Source of the DNA: Arsenophonus nilaparvatae
Lineage (GTDB): Bacteria; Pseudomonadota; Gammaproteobacteria; Enterobacterales; Enterobacteriaceae
Strand: one strand, 5' to 3'
Length of the DNA stretch: 64,000 bases
NCBI RefSeq assembly: GCF_000757905.1
Contig: NZ_JRLH01000006.1
The notes beneath the pieces were generated by a model, which saw nothing but the letters and a program-made list of their open reading frames with translations, ran no database searches and had not been told where the DNA came from. Below are positions 1 through 10,300 of this stretch, in pieces (the stretch's first letter is position 1; the number at the start of each line of letters is the position of its first letter). The translations under genes were made by a program, and so were the position numbers.

Positions 1-207
1 CTCTGCCTGGCTTTTTTGATGATAATAATAGATAATTCATTGCATGTTTGTCTGCCCAGTTTGCATTGCCTTCAGAATCACCAAAAGTGTATTTAGTTTC
101 TGGGTGTTGCAGTTGTTGCTGAATTTCAGGTAGTTTTAAATATTTTTCATATAGTTCATTAATTGCCAAATTTTCTACCACATTTATTCCAGCCATTCTG
201 GCCGCTA

Positions 208-3162
208 TTATGGTTTGAATAAAAGAACTATTAACGTGGACTGAGGCTGCAAATGCGGATGTTGGGCGAAATAATTGAAAAAGGGCTTAATTAGTTGAGG
301 GTGGGATTTAAAGTTATTCAGTAGTCCCAAGGAAGAGTCGGTTAGACAATTTTCTATCAGTTTATTAACAAAATGGTTAATTTCTTGATTGTTGATAAAA
401 AGAGGTATGCCCAAAACCTCTATTAATGGTAACCTGACCTGAAGAAGATTAATGCCAGGACGGTCAAGAGAATGAATAAGTTGCAAAGCCAGTTTAGTTT
501 TTAATACACGATATCTATCATCTATGCTATCGATACTGGTTAATAAACTACCTTCTAGATTATGAAAATGATTAAGTATCAAATCCAAGGTCGCGTCATT
601 CCATTCAATAAATGGATTAATTGTAAGAGTGCTGTTTAAGAGTGCACCAGAAAAATCAACAGCTATAATATCTACTCCCGCCAAATTAGCATCAGCTAAA
701 TTAGCATCCCTAAAATTAATTCTACGCAATAAAGCGCCACTAAAATCAGTTCCTGCTAAGTTAGTACCTGTCAGGTTGACATTTATCAAGTTGGCATCGG
801 TTAAATTAGCTAATTGCAAGTTAGCATTTGTCAAGTTAGCTTCTGTCAGATTAGCTTCATTTAAGTTAACCTTGGTCAGATTGGCATCGGTTATATTAGC
901 ACCTTCTAAGTCTGTATTAGTGAGATCGCTATTGGTTAGATTAGCGCCTCTTAAATCAGCACTTATCAGACTAGCGTCTAAACAGTTAGCTTCTATCAGC
1001 TTGGCACCTGCCAGATTTGCGACAAATAAGTTAGCATTTGTCAGGTTAACTTGTGTTAAATTGGCTTCTAACAAGTTAGCATTTTGTAGTTCAGACCCGG
1101 TTAGATTAGCTGCTAATAAGTTAGCATTACTGAGATTGCCATTGATTATATTAGTACCGGTTAAATTCGCTTTTGTCAGGTCAGCCCCTGCCAGATTAGC
1201 TCCGTGCATGTTAGCATGAAGGATTTTGGCATCATTAAGCTTAGCTCCACTTAAGTCAGCATCAATCATTTCGCTATTACTAAAATTTGCTGCGGATAAG
1301 TTAGCATTAGTAAGTTTGCTCTTACTTAGCTTAGCGACTAATAAATTAGCCTTTGTTAAATCGGCATCTATCAGATTGGCTGTTAATAACTTAGCTTTTG
1401 TTAGATTAGCTTCGCTCAGATCAGCGGCACACAACTTAGCATTTGTCAGGTTAGCTTCGGTCAGATCAGCTGCCAATAACTTAGCATTTGTCAGGTTGGC
1501 TTCTGATAGATCCGCGGCATATAAGTTAGTATTTGTCAGGTTGGCTTCAGTCAAATTGGCACCATTTAGCTTAATGCGAATTAGATTAGCCTTAATCAAT
1601 TTAGACTTAGTTAAATTAGAGCCACTTAGATTAACAAAAGCGCTGTCTATGTTTTGATTAAAACAATGAGAAAGCTTCATGTTACTCAAGTCTTTTTTGG
1701 ATAAATCGATAATCGTATTAGCTTGTCGATTTACTAATAATTTGTCCAATTGCTTAAGCGATATTTTTTCTAATTGAGTTGAAACTGTATCGGATTGAGA
1801 AGATAAATTTTTGGCGGCTGCATTAGCACCTTTTCCACCCATACCTTGGGTTTTTAACCGATAAAGACGTTCTCGTATTAAAACCGGTGCTAACTCCAGG
1901 TTACCGGCAGCATCTCGTAGATATTTTCGACCAAAAAGAACACCGGTTGTAGGATCCACTTGTACCCAAATATCTTTTCCGCGTTCCTGGCCAATGTTAA
2001 CTACCTGAACGACTTTTGCCAGATCAGGGCGAAAAGCGCGTTCAGTATAGAAAGACTCAACTGGTGCAATAGATAACGCTTTAGCTTGCTTATCTAACGC
2101 TTCTACCAACGGAGTTAAACCGCTAATTTTCTGTTTTACATTTATAGCGGCATTTTTTAGGTTATTGAGACCTTTTAATCCACTAGTTGCTAACAGTTCA
2201 AATCCAGGATCAGCTGAACGGATAAACGCTACACCTACATCAACATAAGCTTTTCTTGGTACACTTTGCATTATATGAGGTAGACCAAATTTGATGAGCT
2301 GTTTTCCGCCTTCTTTTAAAGCCTCAACAATCGTCGCATGTCTTAGCGCAATCCGTAGTGCATCAATAGCGGCTTCACTAGCAGCAATACCCAACCGACG
2401 AGCTACTTGAGCACTTTTGCCAGCAAACAGTACAAAACTTAAGATATCGAATAAACCGGCTTCGATCGCCCTATTAGTATTGCCTTTTTGGGCCTCAGTA
2501 ATACAGGTATAGAATGGAATCAGGCTTAAGAAAAACTCCTCCACTTTTTGTCGGGCTGTTTTTTCATAATCCTCATCTCGCAGTTTTTGACATAATTTTT
2601 CACCATGTCGTTTAGCCAACTTTGCGAATAGTATATTCGGTTTATCATTTGCTGCTTTTAAGGGCGAAATGGTCTCTATTTTTAATTTATAATCATTATC
2701 ATAGCGAGCTAATCCATCATTCGGAAATAGGTCAAGAATTTTACCTTTATTGAAATCAACTCGATGTAATCTATAACGTCCTATATCCTGCTCCAGGGTT
2801 AATGCATACATCCGTGTTTCGCCATTAAACATACATTGCAGCAGATCAATCGATTCGGGTACCCTGGTCACTAATGCATCTGAATCTCTCATTCCTTGTC
2901 TTGCTAATGGCGGTAACGGGACTCCGTACAAACTACTGGTGGCATCAAATCTAGCCTTTACCAGTTGAATGCCAGCCTGTTCAATAAACTTTTGTTCGCT
3001 TTGTCTAATTGAATTAAACGTCAGGGGGAGCAAGATTTTTTCTGTCTGTTCGGTAAGTTTAGCAATTTGTTGGTTTTGGTCGGCAAAAACTTTATCTATA
3101 CTAGGTAATAATGGCTTTTCGCCCCAGCGATTGTAATAGGCAACCTCACTCTTTTGATACAA
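208..3162 (-). CDS. Middle fragment of SopA-like effector copy 1: toxin-like region plus pentapeptide repeats
   Basis: The frame is open from just after the nonsense codon at 3220, so the TTG-initiated 984-codon start at 3162 is only a computational one. Residues about 1-180 match the region around the 2-nt deletion in copy 2. A hydrophobic block around residues 210-250 (SLIPFYTCITEAQKGN, then FDILSFVLFAGKSAQVA) resembles the conserved core of dermonecrotic-toxin-like proteins. Residues about 480-840 are A(D/N)LXX pentapeptides forming a right-handed beta-helix. The remainder (INPFIEWNDATLDLIL, then SIDSIDDRYRVLKTKL) is the start of the SopA/NleL central domain. The reading frame breaks at the A-run 251-253 and terminates early. 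Confidence 0.7.
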   Translation of the reverse strand: MYQKSEVAYYNRWGEKPLLPSIDKVFADQNQQIAKLTEQTEKILLPLTFNSIRQSEQKFIEQAGIQLVKARFDATSSLYGVPLPPLARQGMRDSDALVTRVPESIDLLQCMFNGETRMYALTLEQDIGRYRLHRVDFNKGKILDLFPNDGLARYDNDYKLKIETISPLKAANDKPNILFAKLAKRHGEKLCQKLRDEDYEKTARQKVEEFFLSLIPFYTCITEAQKGNTNRAIEAGLFDILSFVLFAGKSAQVARRLGIAASEAAIDALRIALRHATIVEALKEGGKQLIKFGLPHIMQSVPRKAYVDVGVAFIRSADPGFELLATSGLKGLNNLKNAAINVKQKISGLTPLVEALDKQAKALSIAPVESFYTERAFRPDLAKVVQVVNIGQERGKDIWVQVDPTTGVLFGRKYLRDAAGNLELAPVLIRERLYRLKTQGMGGKGANAAAKNLSSQSDTVSTQLEKISLKQLDKLLVNRQANTIIDLSKKDLSNMKLSHCFNQNIDSAFVNLSGSNLTKSKLIKANLIRIKLNGANLTEANLTNTNLYAADLSEANLTNAKLLAADLTEANLTNAKLCAADLSEANLTKAKLLTANLIDADLTKANLLVAKLSKSKLTNANLSAANFSNSEMIDADLSGAKLNDAKILHANMHGANLAGADLTKANLTGTNIINGNLSNANLLAANLTGSELQNANLLEANLTQVNLTNANLFVANLAGAKLIEANCLDASLISADLRGANLTNSDLTNTDLEGANITDANLTKVNLNEANLTEANLTNANLQLANLTDANLINVNLTGTNLAGTDFSGALLRRINFRDANLADANLAGVDIIAVDFSGALLNSTLTINPFIEWNDATLDLILNHFHNLEGSLLTSIDSIDDRYRVLKTKLALQLIHSLDRPGINLLQVRLPLIEVLGIPLFINNQEINHFVNKLIENCLTDSSLGLLNNFKSHPQLIKPFFNYFAQHPHLQPQSTLIVLLFKP
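640..1720 (-). repeat. 15-bp tandem repeats encoding pentapeptide beta-helix (copy 1)
   Basis: About 1.08 kb of imperfect 15-bp units, each encoding a pentapeptide of the form A(D/N)LXX, roughly 72 units. The periodicity also keeps other frames open and creates long but meaningless plus-strand frames here. The array is less than half as long as that of the paralogue, showing that repeat number has changed since duplication. Confidence 0.85.
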
Positions 3163-3219
3163 ATAGTTATCTAACCAACTCTCATCAATATTATGTGCTG
3201 TTAATTGTTGGCGGGCAAG

Positions 3220-4428
3220 TTATGGCCGGCTTTTCCAGTTTTGTAATAAGTTATTAAGTTTGAAAAAAGGGTTGTTTTGGTTGGCTTGTTCTAATTCATT
3301 AAAATAGTGTCGATAAATAGATGACATAGTTTGTTCATTTATTTCTACGCTATCTGTCATATATTCTGGTTTTAATTGCTGATGGATGAGAGCCGGTAAT
3401 TTGAAATAATGAGCATATTCAGCCGGTAATTTCCGCTCAACGATAAGTGTTTGCAGTAAAACACCGGTATTAATAATATCATCCAAACTCATTTGATTAA
3501 GTTCAGCACCACTTTCGCTGAGTAGCATAGCACCTGCATGCAAATACCCCCACGCAGGTTGATTTACCATCATACTTTCCAGTCTTATTTGTTCATCCGG
3601 ATCCTTAAGCTGCAGACAGAAGGTAGGCATGACTCTGCTCAATACATTTTCTTGATAATACGTACGAGCCTGCGGAGACAATATAGCCAGTCCGTTGCTA
3701 CTCTTAAGTTGTTGAAAAAATTTTTGTTTTAGATATTGATGATCAAGCAATCGATTATCTTTTATTTTACCCATATTGAGTGTTATTGCAGCCTCAAGTT
3801 GCAGTAAAATCCATTTGTCCGATGGCAAGCCTAGCACCGCACGCTGCAACCACTTAGCAATAACCCCGCGCTGGCGAGATGATGAAATTTTCTCTCCCTC
3901 ACCCGCACCATACTCACCTAATGGCTTTAATAGTCGCTTTGCAAGGGTCGCTTGCTTTGCTTCCGTATTTTCATTATGCGAAAGATAATCGCTGATATGA
4001 TTAACTAAACGATATGATAATGTGCCATCCTCATGCGGATCTATTGTATAACCCTCTTGAATTAATAAAGAATATAACAGCCGATTTTGTTCTTGATATG
4101 CAACTGAATAAAAAAATGGCGCCTCGGTAGCGGGTAAAGTAAAATTTATTGGCTGGCTTGAAGTTCGTAAAAATGTTTCTATATTCTTAACAGATTGTAT
4201 GCCAGTTACATCGGCGCTATTTATAGCTGAAATAGCGAATTTCTTATCCTGTGAAGCATTTAATTGGCGCTTTTCATTTTTTTGTATTTGATTGTTTCGA
4301 GTTTCTTTGTCATTTGAGCACTGTTCTTCAGTTAATATATTTTCAGCTTCTCGTTTATTATGGTGTGAAAGATTTGAAGTAGATGATAACCAGGCATTTG
4401 GTGAAAACGTTGAACTTATTGTAGCCAT
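3220..4428 (-). CDS. N-terminal fragment of SopA-like effector copy 1
   Basis: This 402-codon frame begins at ATG 4428, preceded by a GGAAC ribosome-site-like stretch, and ends at a premature TAA. The first residues (MATISSTFSPNAWLSS) align with the start of the paralogue (MPLVNSSAPSSSWLFS), which supports the start. The N-terminus is polar and rich in Ser and Asn, as is usual for type III secretion signals, but no signal was demonstrated. The rest is predicted helical and shares blocks such as GEYGA.EGEKISSSRQ and PEWGYLHAG-type sequence with copy 2. The N-terminal piece alone has no recognised function. A separately translated polypeptide is possible but unlikely to be active. Confidence 0.7.
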   Translation of the reverse strand: MATISSTFSPNAWLSSTSNLSHHNKREAENILTEEQCSNDKETRNNQIQKNEKRQLNASQDKKFAISAINSADVTGIQSVKNIETFLRTSSQPINFTLPATEAPFFYSVAYQEQNRLLYSLLIQEGYTIDPHEDGTLSYRLVNHISDYLSHNENTEAKQATLAKRLLKPLGEYGAGEGEKISSSRQRGVIAKWLQRAVLGLPSDKWILLQLEAAITLNMGKIKDNRLLDHQYLKQKFFQQLKSSNGLAILSPQARTYYQENVLSRVMPTFCLQLKDPDEQIRLESMMVNQPAWGYLHAGAMLLSESGAELNQMSLDDIINTGVLLQTLIVERKLPAEYAHYFKLPALIHQQLKPEYMTDSVEINEQTMSSIYRHYFNELEQANQNNPFFKLNNLLQNWKSRP

Positions 4429-4878
4429 TATGGTTCCAATGTTTTAGTTTAAATAGCCTATTATATTTGAGTTATGGATTTTTTCCTTTGCTAGCAAAGA
4501 TTTTTCTCAGTTAATTATTTTTTATACTTTAAATAGTTATTTTAACCTTAGTTAATATATTTTATTTCATTCATGTTATTAACCTATGCTAGCGCTTTAA
4601 AGAAGGTTCTATAAATTTTGGCGTAGCAATAAAAGTTTATTAAAAAATAATACAATTATTACAGCAGGTAACATAGATAAAATAATTATCATTCTTCGAT
4701 AACAGCGAGATATGAGGTTATGATAATTAGATTCAGTGAAATAATAAAAAATTAGGAACTCAATTCAGTACCATAATTTTATCATTCATATTTTTGTTAC
4801 TGTCAGATTATTTCGGCAAACGACCCGGTTATTTCGAGCCGTTAAATGATTATTGAATATTAATTAATTTTGTTTTTA
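4429..4878. other. AT-rich intergenic region between effector copy 1 and RTX gene 1
   Basis: Upstream of effector copy 1 and downstream of RTX gene 1. No gene seen. A block near 4820-4880 is repeated in diverged form at 6120-6185 downstream of RTX gene 2, including an imperfect hairpin around CGACCCGG and CGAGCCG. The two RTX genes were therefore duplicated together with their 3' flanks. Confidence 0.6.
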
Positions 4879-5871
4879 CTATAACGGTAATGAAAATATA
4901 ATATCCTGCTCAAAATTGACTTCACCTACAATGTCAATTTTAAATTCCGCTTGCCCATCACCATTTTGATCTAACATTAGATTGGTATTGTTGGTGCTTT
5001 CATTATAGTTAAGCAATAACTCATTTTTCTGATGAGTGAAACTATCTACTTTTTTAATCTCAATTTTTTTATCATCAATTATTGTAAGATAAGAAAGATC
5101 TATTGTATCTTTGCCTGTCTCAAAATTATCTATTTTATCTGGCGATTCTGTCAAAGAATCATTTATTAAAAAATACATAAATTTATCATTGCCAGCACCA
5201 CCAGTTAAATGATCGGCGCCAAGATTGCCGATAATAATATCATCACCATCGCCGCCGGATATGCTGTCATTGCCATCATTACCGATTAATATGTCATTGC
5301 CTTCACCACCGGATATATTATCATTTCCAAAACCACCTTGGATACGATCTTCACCTGCATCACCTGTTATCGTATCATCTCCATCATCGCCGGATATGTC
5401 ATCATTTCCCCCACCGCCGGATATAATATCATTTCCTGCACCACCGTTGATACGATCTTTGCCAGCATCACCTGTTATCGTATCATTGCCATCACCGCCT
5501 GCTATGCTATCGTATCCCGCACCGCCTTCTATGCTATCATCTCCCTCATCGCCAAATATTTGATCATTACCTTCACCACCAGATAAACTGTCATCCCCTT
5601 TTCCCCCTTTGATAATATCATTGCCGGCCTCACCTAACAGACGATCATTGCCTGAATTACCTTCCAAGCGATCATCGCCATCACCAGCTGAAATAATATC
5701 ATTACCGGCATCTCCGACTAAGGTATCATTACCAGCATAACCAATTATTTGATCATCTCCTTCAAGACCATTTATTTGATCATTTGTTGGCGTGCCATAC
5801 AATATATCATGATCATTAGTGCTATTAATTAGATTATGAGTCGTGTTTTGGTTGTTTAATTTATCTTGCAT
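4879..5871 (-). CDS. Small RTX-type calcium-binding repeat protein, copy 1
   Basis: A 330-residue protein made almost wholly of glycine- and aspartate-rich nonapeptides (GGxGxDxxx; for example GGEGNDQIF and GGAGNDIIS) over about residues 25-215. In RTX proteins such repeats form a calcium-loaded parallel beta-roll. The last ~100 residues are a non-repeat tail ending FEQDIIFSLPL, with an Asp-rich DQNGDGQAEF segment; RTX substrates usually carry a C-terminal type I secretion signal there. No pore-forming, protease or lipase domain is present, so this is not a classical RTX toxin. Start ATG 5871 has an AGAGGG ribosome site. No type I exporter is encoded in the window. It could be an extracellular or surface calcium-binding protein. 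Confidence 0.8.
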   Translation of the reverse strand: MQDKLNNQNTTHNLINSTNDHDILYGTPTNDQINGLEGDDQIIGYAGNDTLVGDAGNDIISAGDGDDRLEGNSGNDRLLGEAGNDIIKGGKGDDSLSGGEGNDQIFGDEGDDSIEGGAGYDSIAGGDGNDTITGDAGKDRINGGAGNDIISGGGGNDDISGDDGDDTITGDAGEDRIQGGFGNDNISGGEGNDILIGNDGNDSISGGDGDDIIIGNLGADHLTGGAGNDKFMYFLINDSLTESPDKIDNFETGKDTIDLSYLTIIDDKKIEIKKVDSFTHQKNELLLNYNESTNNTNLMLDQNGDGQAEFKIDIVGEVNFEQDIIFSLPL

Positions 5872-6174
5872 TATATTTTCCCTCTATTTATTTATCATTA
5901 CAAAAATAAAAAATGAAAAATAATTATAGAAGAGCATCTTATTTTAGCCTTAAATAGCGTCATTAATTTTCAATAAATCATTTTAACAATAGAACAATAA
6001 CTTCCTATATTATTAATAACTTCACTATTATCATATTATCAGTTATTTAAATTTGATAATTACAATATTTATTTTTGATAGTAAGATGTATTGAATGTTT
6101 AATTAATATTTTCAAATATCGACCCGATTATTTCGAGTCGTTACATAATTATTGAATATTAATTAATTTTTTTA
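5872..6174. other. AT-rich spacer between the two RTX genes
   Basis: No gene seen. It contains the upstream region of RTX gene 1 and, at 6120-6174, the diverged copy of the 3' flank found downstream of RTX gene 1. No clear sigma-70 promoter could be fixed by eye. Confidence 0.5.
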
Positions 6175-6900
6175 CTATAACGGTAATAAAAATATAATAT
6201 CCTGCTCAAAATCGACTTTACCTACAATGTCAATTTTAAATTCCGCTTGCCCATTACCATCGTGATCTAACATTAGACTAGTCTCATTAATGCTTTCATC
6301 ATAATTAAGCAATAATTCATTTATATTTCCAGTAAATTTATCTACTTTTTTAATCGGAATTTGTTTAAGTTTATCATCTGTTATTACACCATAAAGATTT
6401 ATTATATCTATCCCGCTCTGAAAATTTGTTATTCTATCCGGTGATTCTGCTGTAGAATCATTTACTGAGTTATAAGAAAAAAGATCCTTACCTATGCCTC
6501 CGGTTAATTTATCAGCCCCAGGGCCACCTATAATTCTATCATCTCCATCACCACCATCTATCTTATCATTTCCTCGGCCACCATAGAGAGAATCAGACCC
6601 ATTTCCGCCTTCTATAATATCATCACCTTCTGAGCCTAAAATATCATCATGCCCATCATTACCATATAGTTTATCATCTCCCTCATCACCAAAAATAAAA
6701 TCATCCCCCTCTTCGCCATATATTTTATCATTGCCTTCATGACCGTAAAGCCAATCCTTTCCTGCCCCTCCTTTAATAGTATCATTTCCTTCACTTCCAT
6801 TTATGCAATCGTCTTCTGCACCACCCTTTAATATATTATTACCATCAGTGCCATTGATTAAATGTTTAGTTTGATTTTGACTCTCTAATTTATCTTGCAT
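6175..6900 (-). CDS. Small RTX-type calcium-binding repeat protein, copy 2
   Basis: Paralogue of the gene at 4879-5871. The open frame extends to 6999, but the ATG at 6900 is the better start: it is preceded by GGAG at proper spacing and its product MQDKLESQNQ aligns with MQDKLNNQNT of copy 1. The resulting 241-residue protein has about 14 nonapeptide repeats (for example GGAGKDWLY and GGDGDDRII) followed by the same type of C-terminal tail ending FEQDIIFLLPL. Compared with copy 1 it has fewer repeats but a conserved tail, which suggests the tail is the constrained part, perhaps for secretion. No enzymatic domain is visible. Substrate and function are unknown. Confidence 0.75.
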   Translation of the reverse strand: MQDKLESQNQTKHLINGTDGNNILKGGAEDDCINGSEGNDTIKGGAGKDWLYGHEGNDKIYGEEGDDFIFGDEGDDKLYGNDGHDDILGSEGDDIIEGGNGSDSLYGGRGNDKIDGGDGDDRIIGGPGADKLTGGIGKDLFSYNSVNDSTAESPDRITNFQSGIDIINLYGVITDDKLKQIPIKKVDKFTGNINELLLNYDESINETSLMLDHDGNGQAEFKIDIVGKVDFEQDIIFLLPL

Positions 6901-7325
6901 TAAAATTTTTCTCCATTTATCATAAAAAAACAAAAAGTGAAAAATAATTATAGAAGAATATATTATTTTCACCTTAAATATTACTATGGAATTCCCCATA
7001 AATTATTTTAATACAAAAATAATAAATTAATGTATTATTAATGGCTTTACTATTGTCATATTAGCTAGTTATTTAAATCTTATTGTTAGAATGTAATAAA
7101 TATTTATTAATAATATAATTCAGCTTAAATACTGAATTATATTTCACTATGAATAATTTAAAGAGAATAACAATAAATAATATTATTAGTTAGTGATATG
7201 CTAATCTGATAGCCGTAATCAGTAAAAAACTGGCTAAGGACAAATATTAGTATCTTAATTATGGCACTGTGACAAACAACAACAGTGCCATTTTATTGAT
7301 AAGCTAAATTAATATAGCAAGTATC
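6901..7325. other. Intergenic region between RTX gene 2 and effector copy 2
   Basis: AT-rich and without a gene. It holds the upstream region of RTX gene 2 and, near its right end, the inverted repeat at 7261-7291. Confidence 0.6.
7261..7291 (-). terminator. Hairpin downstream of SopA-like effector copy 2
   Basis: A perfect 10-bp inverted repeat, ATGGCACTGT and ACAGTGCCAT, with an 11-nt loop, lies 35 bp after the stop codon at 7326. On the minus strand it is followed by an A/T-rich but not U-rich tail, so it is a plausible but not textbook intrinsic terminator. Confidence 0.5.
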
Positions 7326-10300
7326 TTACCGCCATGCCGGTGGTTGGATCCTTTTTAAAACTTCATTACAACGTTCTCTAGCTATCACAATCATTACGTC
7401 AGATAAAAGCGCTGTACAAGTGAAAGCATCCCCTATTCCTAACAATCTCGCCTTCCAATCATTAAATGTAACTTGACCCATTAGGGTTGGATCAAGTTTG
7501 TGGGCTTGTTCCATTAAAGCGTAGGCATAATATCTTAACATTAACGGTGAATGATGCTCAGTACCAAATACAGTGCTGGAAGAGTAACGGGTAAAAACGG
7601 CTGATAATGAGAATAGATGTTCTGCTTTTTCTCTATCTGAACTTGATGTCAAGCCATATAATTCCATGATCTGGCTATAATTTTCGCTTTTTAAACTATT
7701 ATCTGCAAAATTAAGTACCTTAGAAAATACATCACTTAATGCTTGTTGAGAGTCATCATCTACTAATTTTGTAGTAAATGTATTGGTTTTCAATGTATCA
7801 ACAAATAAAGGTTTAAGTTGGTCACCCAAATTCAGCGCCTCGATTAACTTACTAAATGTGGCCTGATGAGTATTATAAGTAAAATATTTCGAGAATAGAG
7901 GAAACTCCTCGTTGTAGCATTCATTTAAACTAGACTCAGTAAAGTTTAAACATTCGCCATCCTGAAAGCGGTAAATATTATCCCATTTGGTTTCTACATT
8001 CGGATGTAACATTTGTGACAGGATATTTTGAGAAACAACCAATACCCTGCCTTGTCTGGTCGGCGATAAAAAGAGATAGTTTGGCGCATCATTATCGCTC
8101 CAATCTACATTACCGTTACCATCACCAAAAATATCTTTAATCTGTTCATATTGCAGTTGCTGTTGAATATAAGGTAAATGTAAATATTTTTCATACAAAT
8201 TATTAGCCAACCAAGCATTCGCAACGTCAAGACCTTCCGTCCTGGCTGCCAATAAAGTTTGCATAAAGCTACTATGGAATCCTTGTAACACCATCAAACT
8301 CGGCTGTTGGTCAAAATAATTAAACAAAGTATTAATTATTGTCGGGTGAGTTTCCAGGGCTCTTAGCAATTCGGATGAATGATCTTTTAAGTAATTATCT
8401 AACAATTTATTAATAAAATTATTGATTTGCTGATTTGCTATAAACGGCGGTTTACCGATAATATCTATTAATGGTAACGTGACCCGATTGAGATTAATGG
8501 CGGATTGATCCAGCGAGTTAATTAATTGAATAACCAGCTCTGTTTTTAGCTTATCATAGGCATGATCAATACTATTGATACTTGTTAAAATACTCCCATC
8601 ATTATTAAAATGGTTAAGCAGCAAATCTAACTTACTTTCATTCCACTCATTCGGCAGGTCAAGGGTAAAGGTATCGTTGAGAGCCGTGCCAGTAAAATCA
8701 GTATTATTAATATGTAATCGTGCTAGCGTAGTCTTACTGAGTTCAACATTTTTAATCTCAGTACCGACTAACGTCGCACCACTCAAGTCAGCACCATTCA
8801 AATCAGCACCCATTAAGGTTGCGTTAGTTAAATCGGCGTTGTTTAGCTTAGCACTATGCAAATCAGCCCGAATCAGTTTACTCGCTTTCAGGTTAGCGCG
8901 AGTCAAATCAGCGTTATTTAATCTGCTTTCAGTTAGATTGGCTTCTGTTAGCTGGGCATCCAGTAATTTAGTATCCATTAAATTAGCCTTAGCCAATTCA
9001 GTTCTATTCAATTTAACGTCAGTCAGAATTGCATTAGTCAAATTAGCAGCGGTTAAATTAGCACCATTTAAATCAGCACGCATTAATTTAGCACCCGTCA
9101 GATTGGCATTAATCAGATCAGCTTCCGTTAAAATAGCTGCGACTAAATGAGCATCATTCAATTTTGTATTTTTTAATACAGCGCTGCTGAAATTTGCTCC
9201 GTTCAGATTGGCATTATAAAGTTCAGCACCACTCAAATCAGCTTTAGATAAATCAGCCAGATTCATAGTGACCTCAGCCAAGTTAGCCTTATATAATTTA
9301 GCGCCCTTTAATTTAGCCTTAGTTAAAGTCGCTTTAGTCAAATCTGCCTTATATAGATTAGCTTCAATTAATTTAGCTTGACTCAAATTAGCCTGGCATA
9401 GTTCCGCCTCTGGCATATTTGCCTGATACAATTCAGCGTTTTCTAGATTGGCATTTTTCAGCTTAGTCCCGGTCAGATCGGCCTTATTCAATTTAGCGCC
9501 ACTCAAATTGGCACTCTTTAAATCAACCAATCTGATACTGGCCTTAGTCAAATCAACATTATTCAACTCAGCAGCAGCAAAGATCGCTTTATCCAATTCA
9601 GTATTAGCCATGTTAGCATCAGTGAGTGTAGCGCCACTTAGATCAGCATAATACAATTTTGCGCCATTTAATTCTGCCTTGGTCAAATTAACTAGCTGCA
9701 TGTTGGCTTTGTTTAACTTAGCACCCGCCAAATTAGCCTCAGCCATATTAGTATTTTCTAATTGCGCTTCTGTCAACTTAGCAGCCGATAAATCCGCTTT
9801 AGTGAAATCGACCGTTTTTAGCTCAGTTTTCGTCAGATCAACACCACTCAAATTAGCCTCAGTCAGATTAGTGTCTTCTAATTGCGCTTCTGTAAACTCA
9901 GCACCCGATAAATTTGCTTTAGTGAAATTGACCTTTTTTAAGTCAGCTTTCGTCAGATCAACTCTACTCAAGTTAGCATTAATTAGACTAACACTATTCA
10001 AATTAGCTTTATGCATTTTAACCGCAGTCAAGTTAGCATTCTCAAAATCAATTTCAAATAGATTTGCCTCACTCAATTTAGCTTCGGTCAAATCAGCATT
10101 AGTAAGATCAGCCCTGATTAAAATTGTGCTATGTAAATTGGCTTTTACCAGACTAGCTTCTGTCAAATCAATTTCGACTAACAAGGCATCAGATAGGTTA
10201 GCTTCATCCAGTTGTGCTTTAATTAATTTAGCACCATTTAATTTAGCGCTTATCAACTTAGCATCGTTCAGATTAGCCGACTTTAGAACGGCTTCTTTTA

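Larger units (their letters stand above)
1..4428 (-). pseudogene. Broken SopA/NleL-like E3 ligase effector with pentapeptide beta-helix, copy 1 (runs off left edge)
   Basis: This is one ancestral reading frame interrupted twice. From 4428 the frame runs to an in-frame TAA at 3220-3222 and then resumes in the same frame: the codons just after the stop read LARQQLTAHNIDESW, matching LAHQQLKAHELEESW in the paralogue at 7326-14104. A second lesion lies near 251-253. Adding one T to the coding-strand TTT run there makes the frame read HFAASVHVNSSFIQ, collinear with the paralogue's SLMVLQGFHSSFMQ. The frame then continues to base 1 with recognisable C-terminal sequence (NELYEKYLKLPEIQQQL). The catalytic end of the protein lies outside the window. 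Order: N-terminal module, hydrophobic toxin-like region, about 72 pentapeptides, start of the SopA-like domain. It was probably once a type III effector and is now most likely non-functional. Confidence 0.8.

Noticed and set aside
629..1657. Long plus-strand open frames rich in LA/KLAS repeats
   Set aside because: They are antisense shadows of the 15-bp pentapeptide array; no ribosome sites, and the minus-strand frame has the recognised domain pattern.
640..1720. Regular short repeats resembling a CRISPR array
   Set aside because: The unit is 15 bp and contiguous, without unique spacers, and codes for pentapeptides.
5225..5586. Proline/serine-rich plus-strand frames opposite RTX gene 1
   Set aside because: Antisense of the GGxGxDxxx-encoding repeats.
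4879..6900. RTX toxin operon
   Set aside because: No toxin domain, no acyltransferase and no HlyB/HlyD-type exporter; only repeat proteins.
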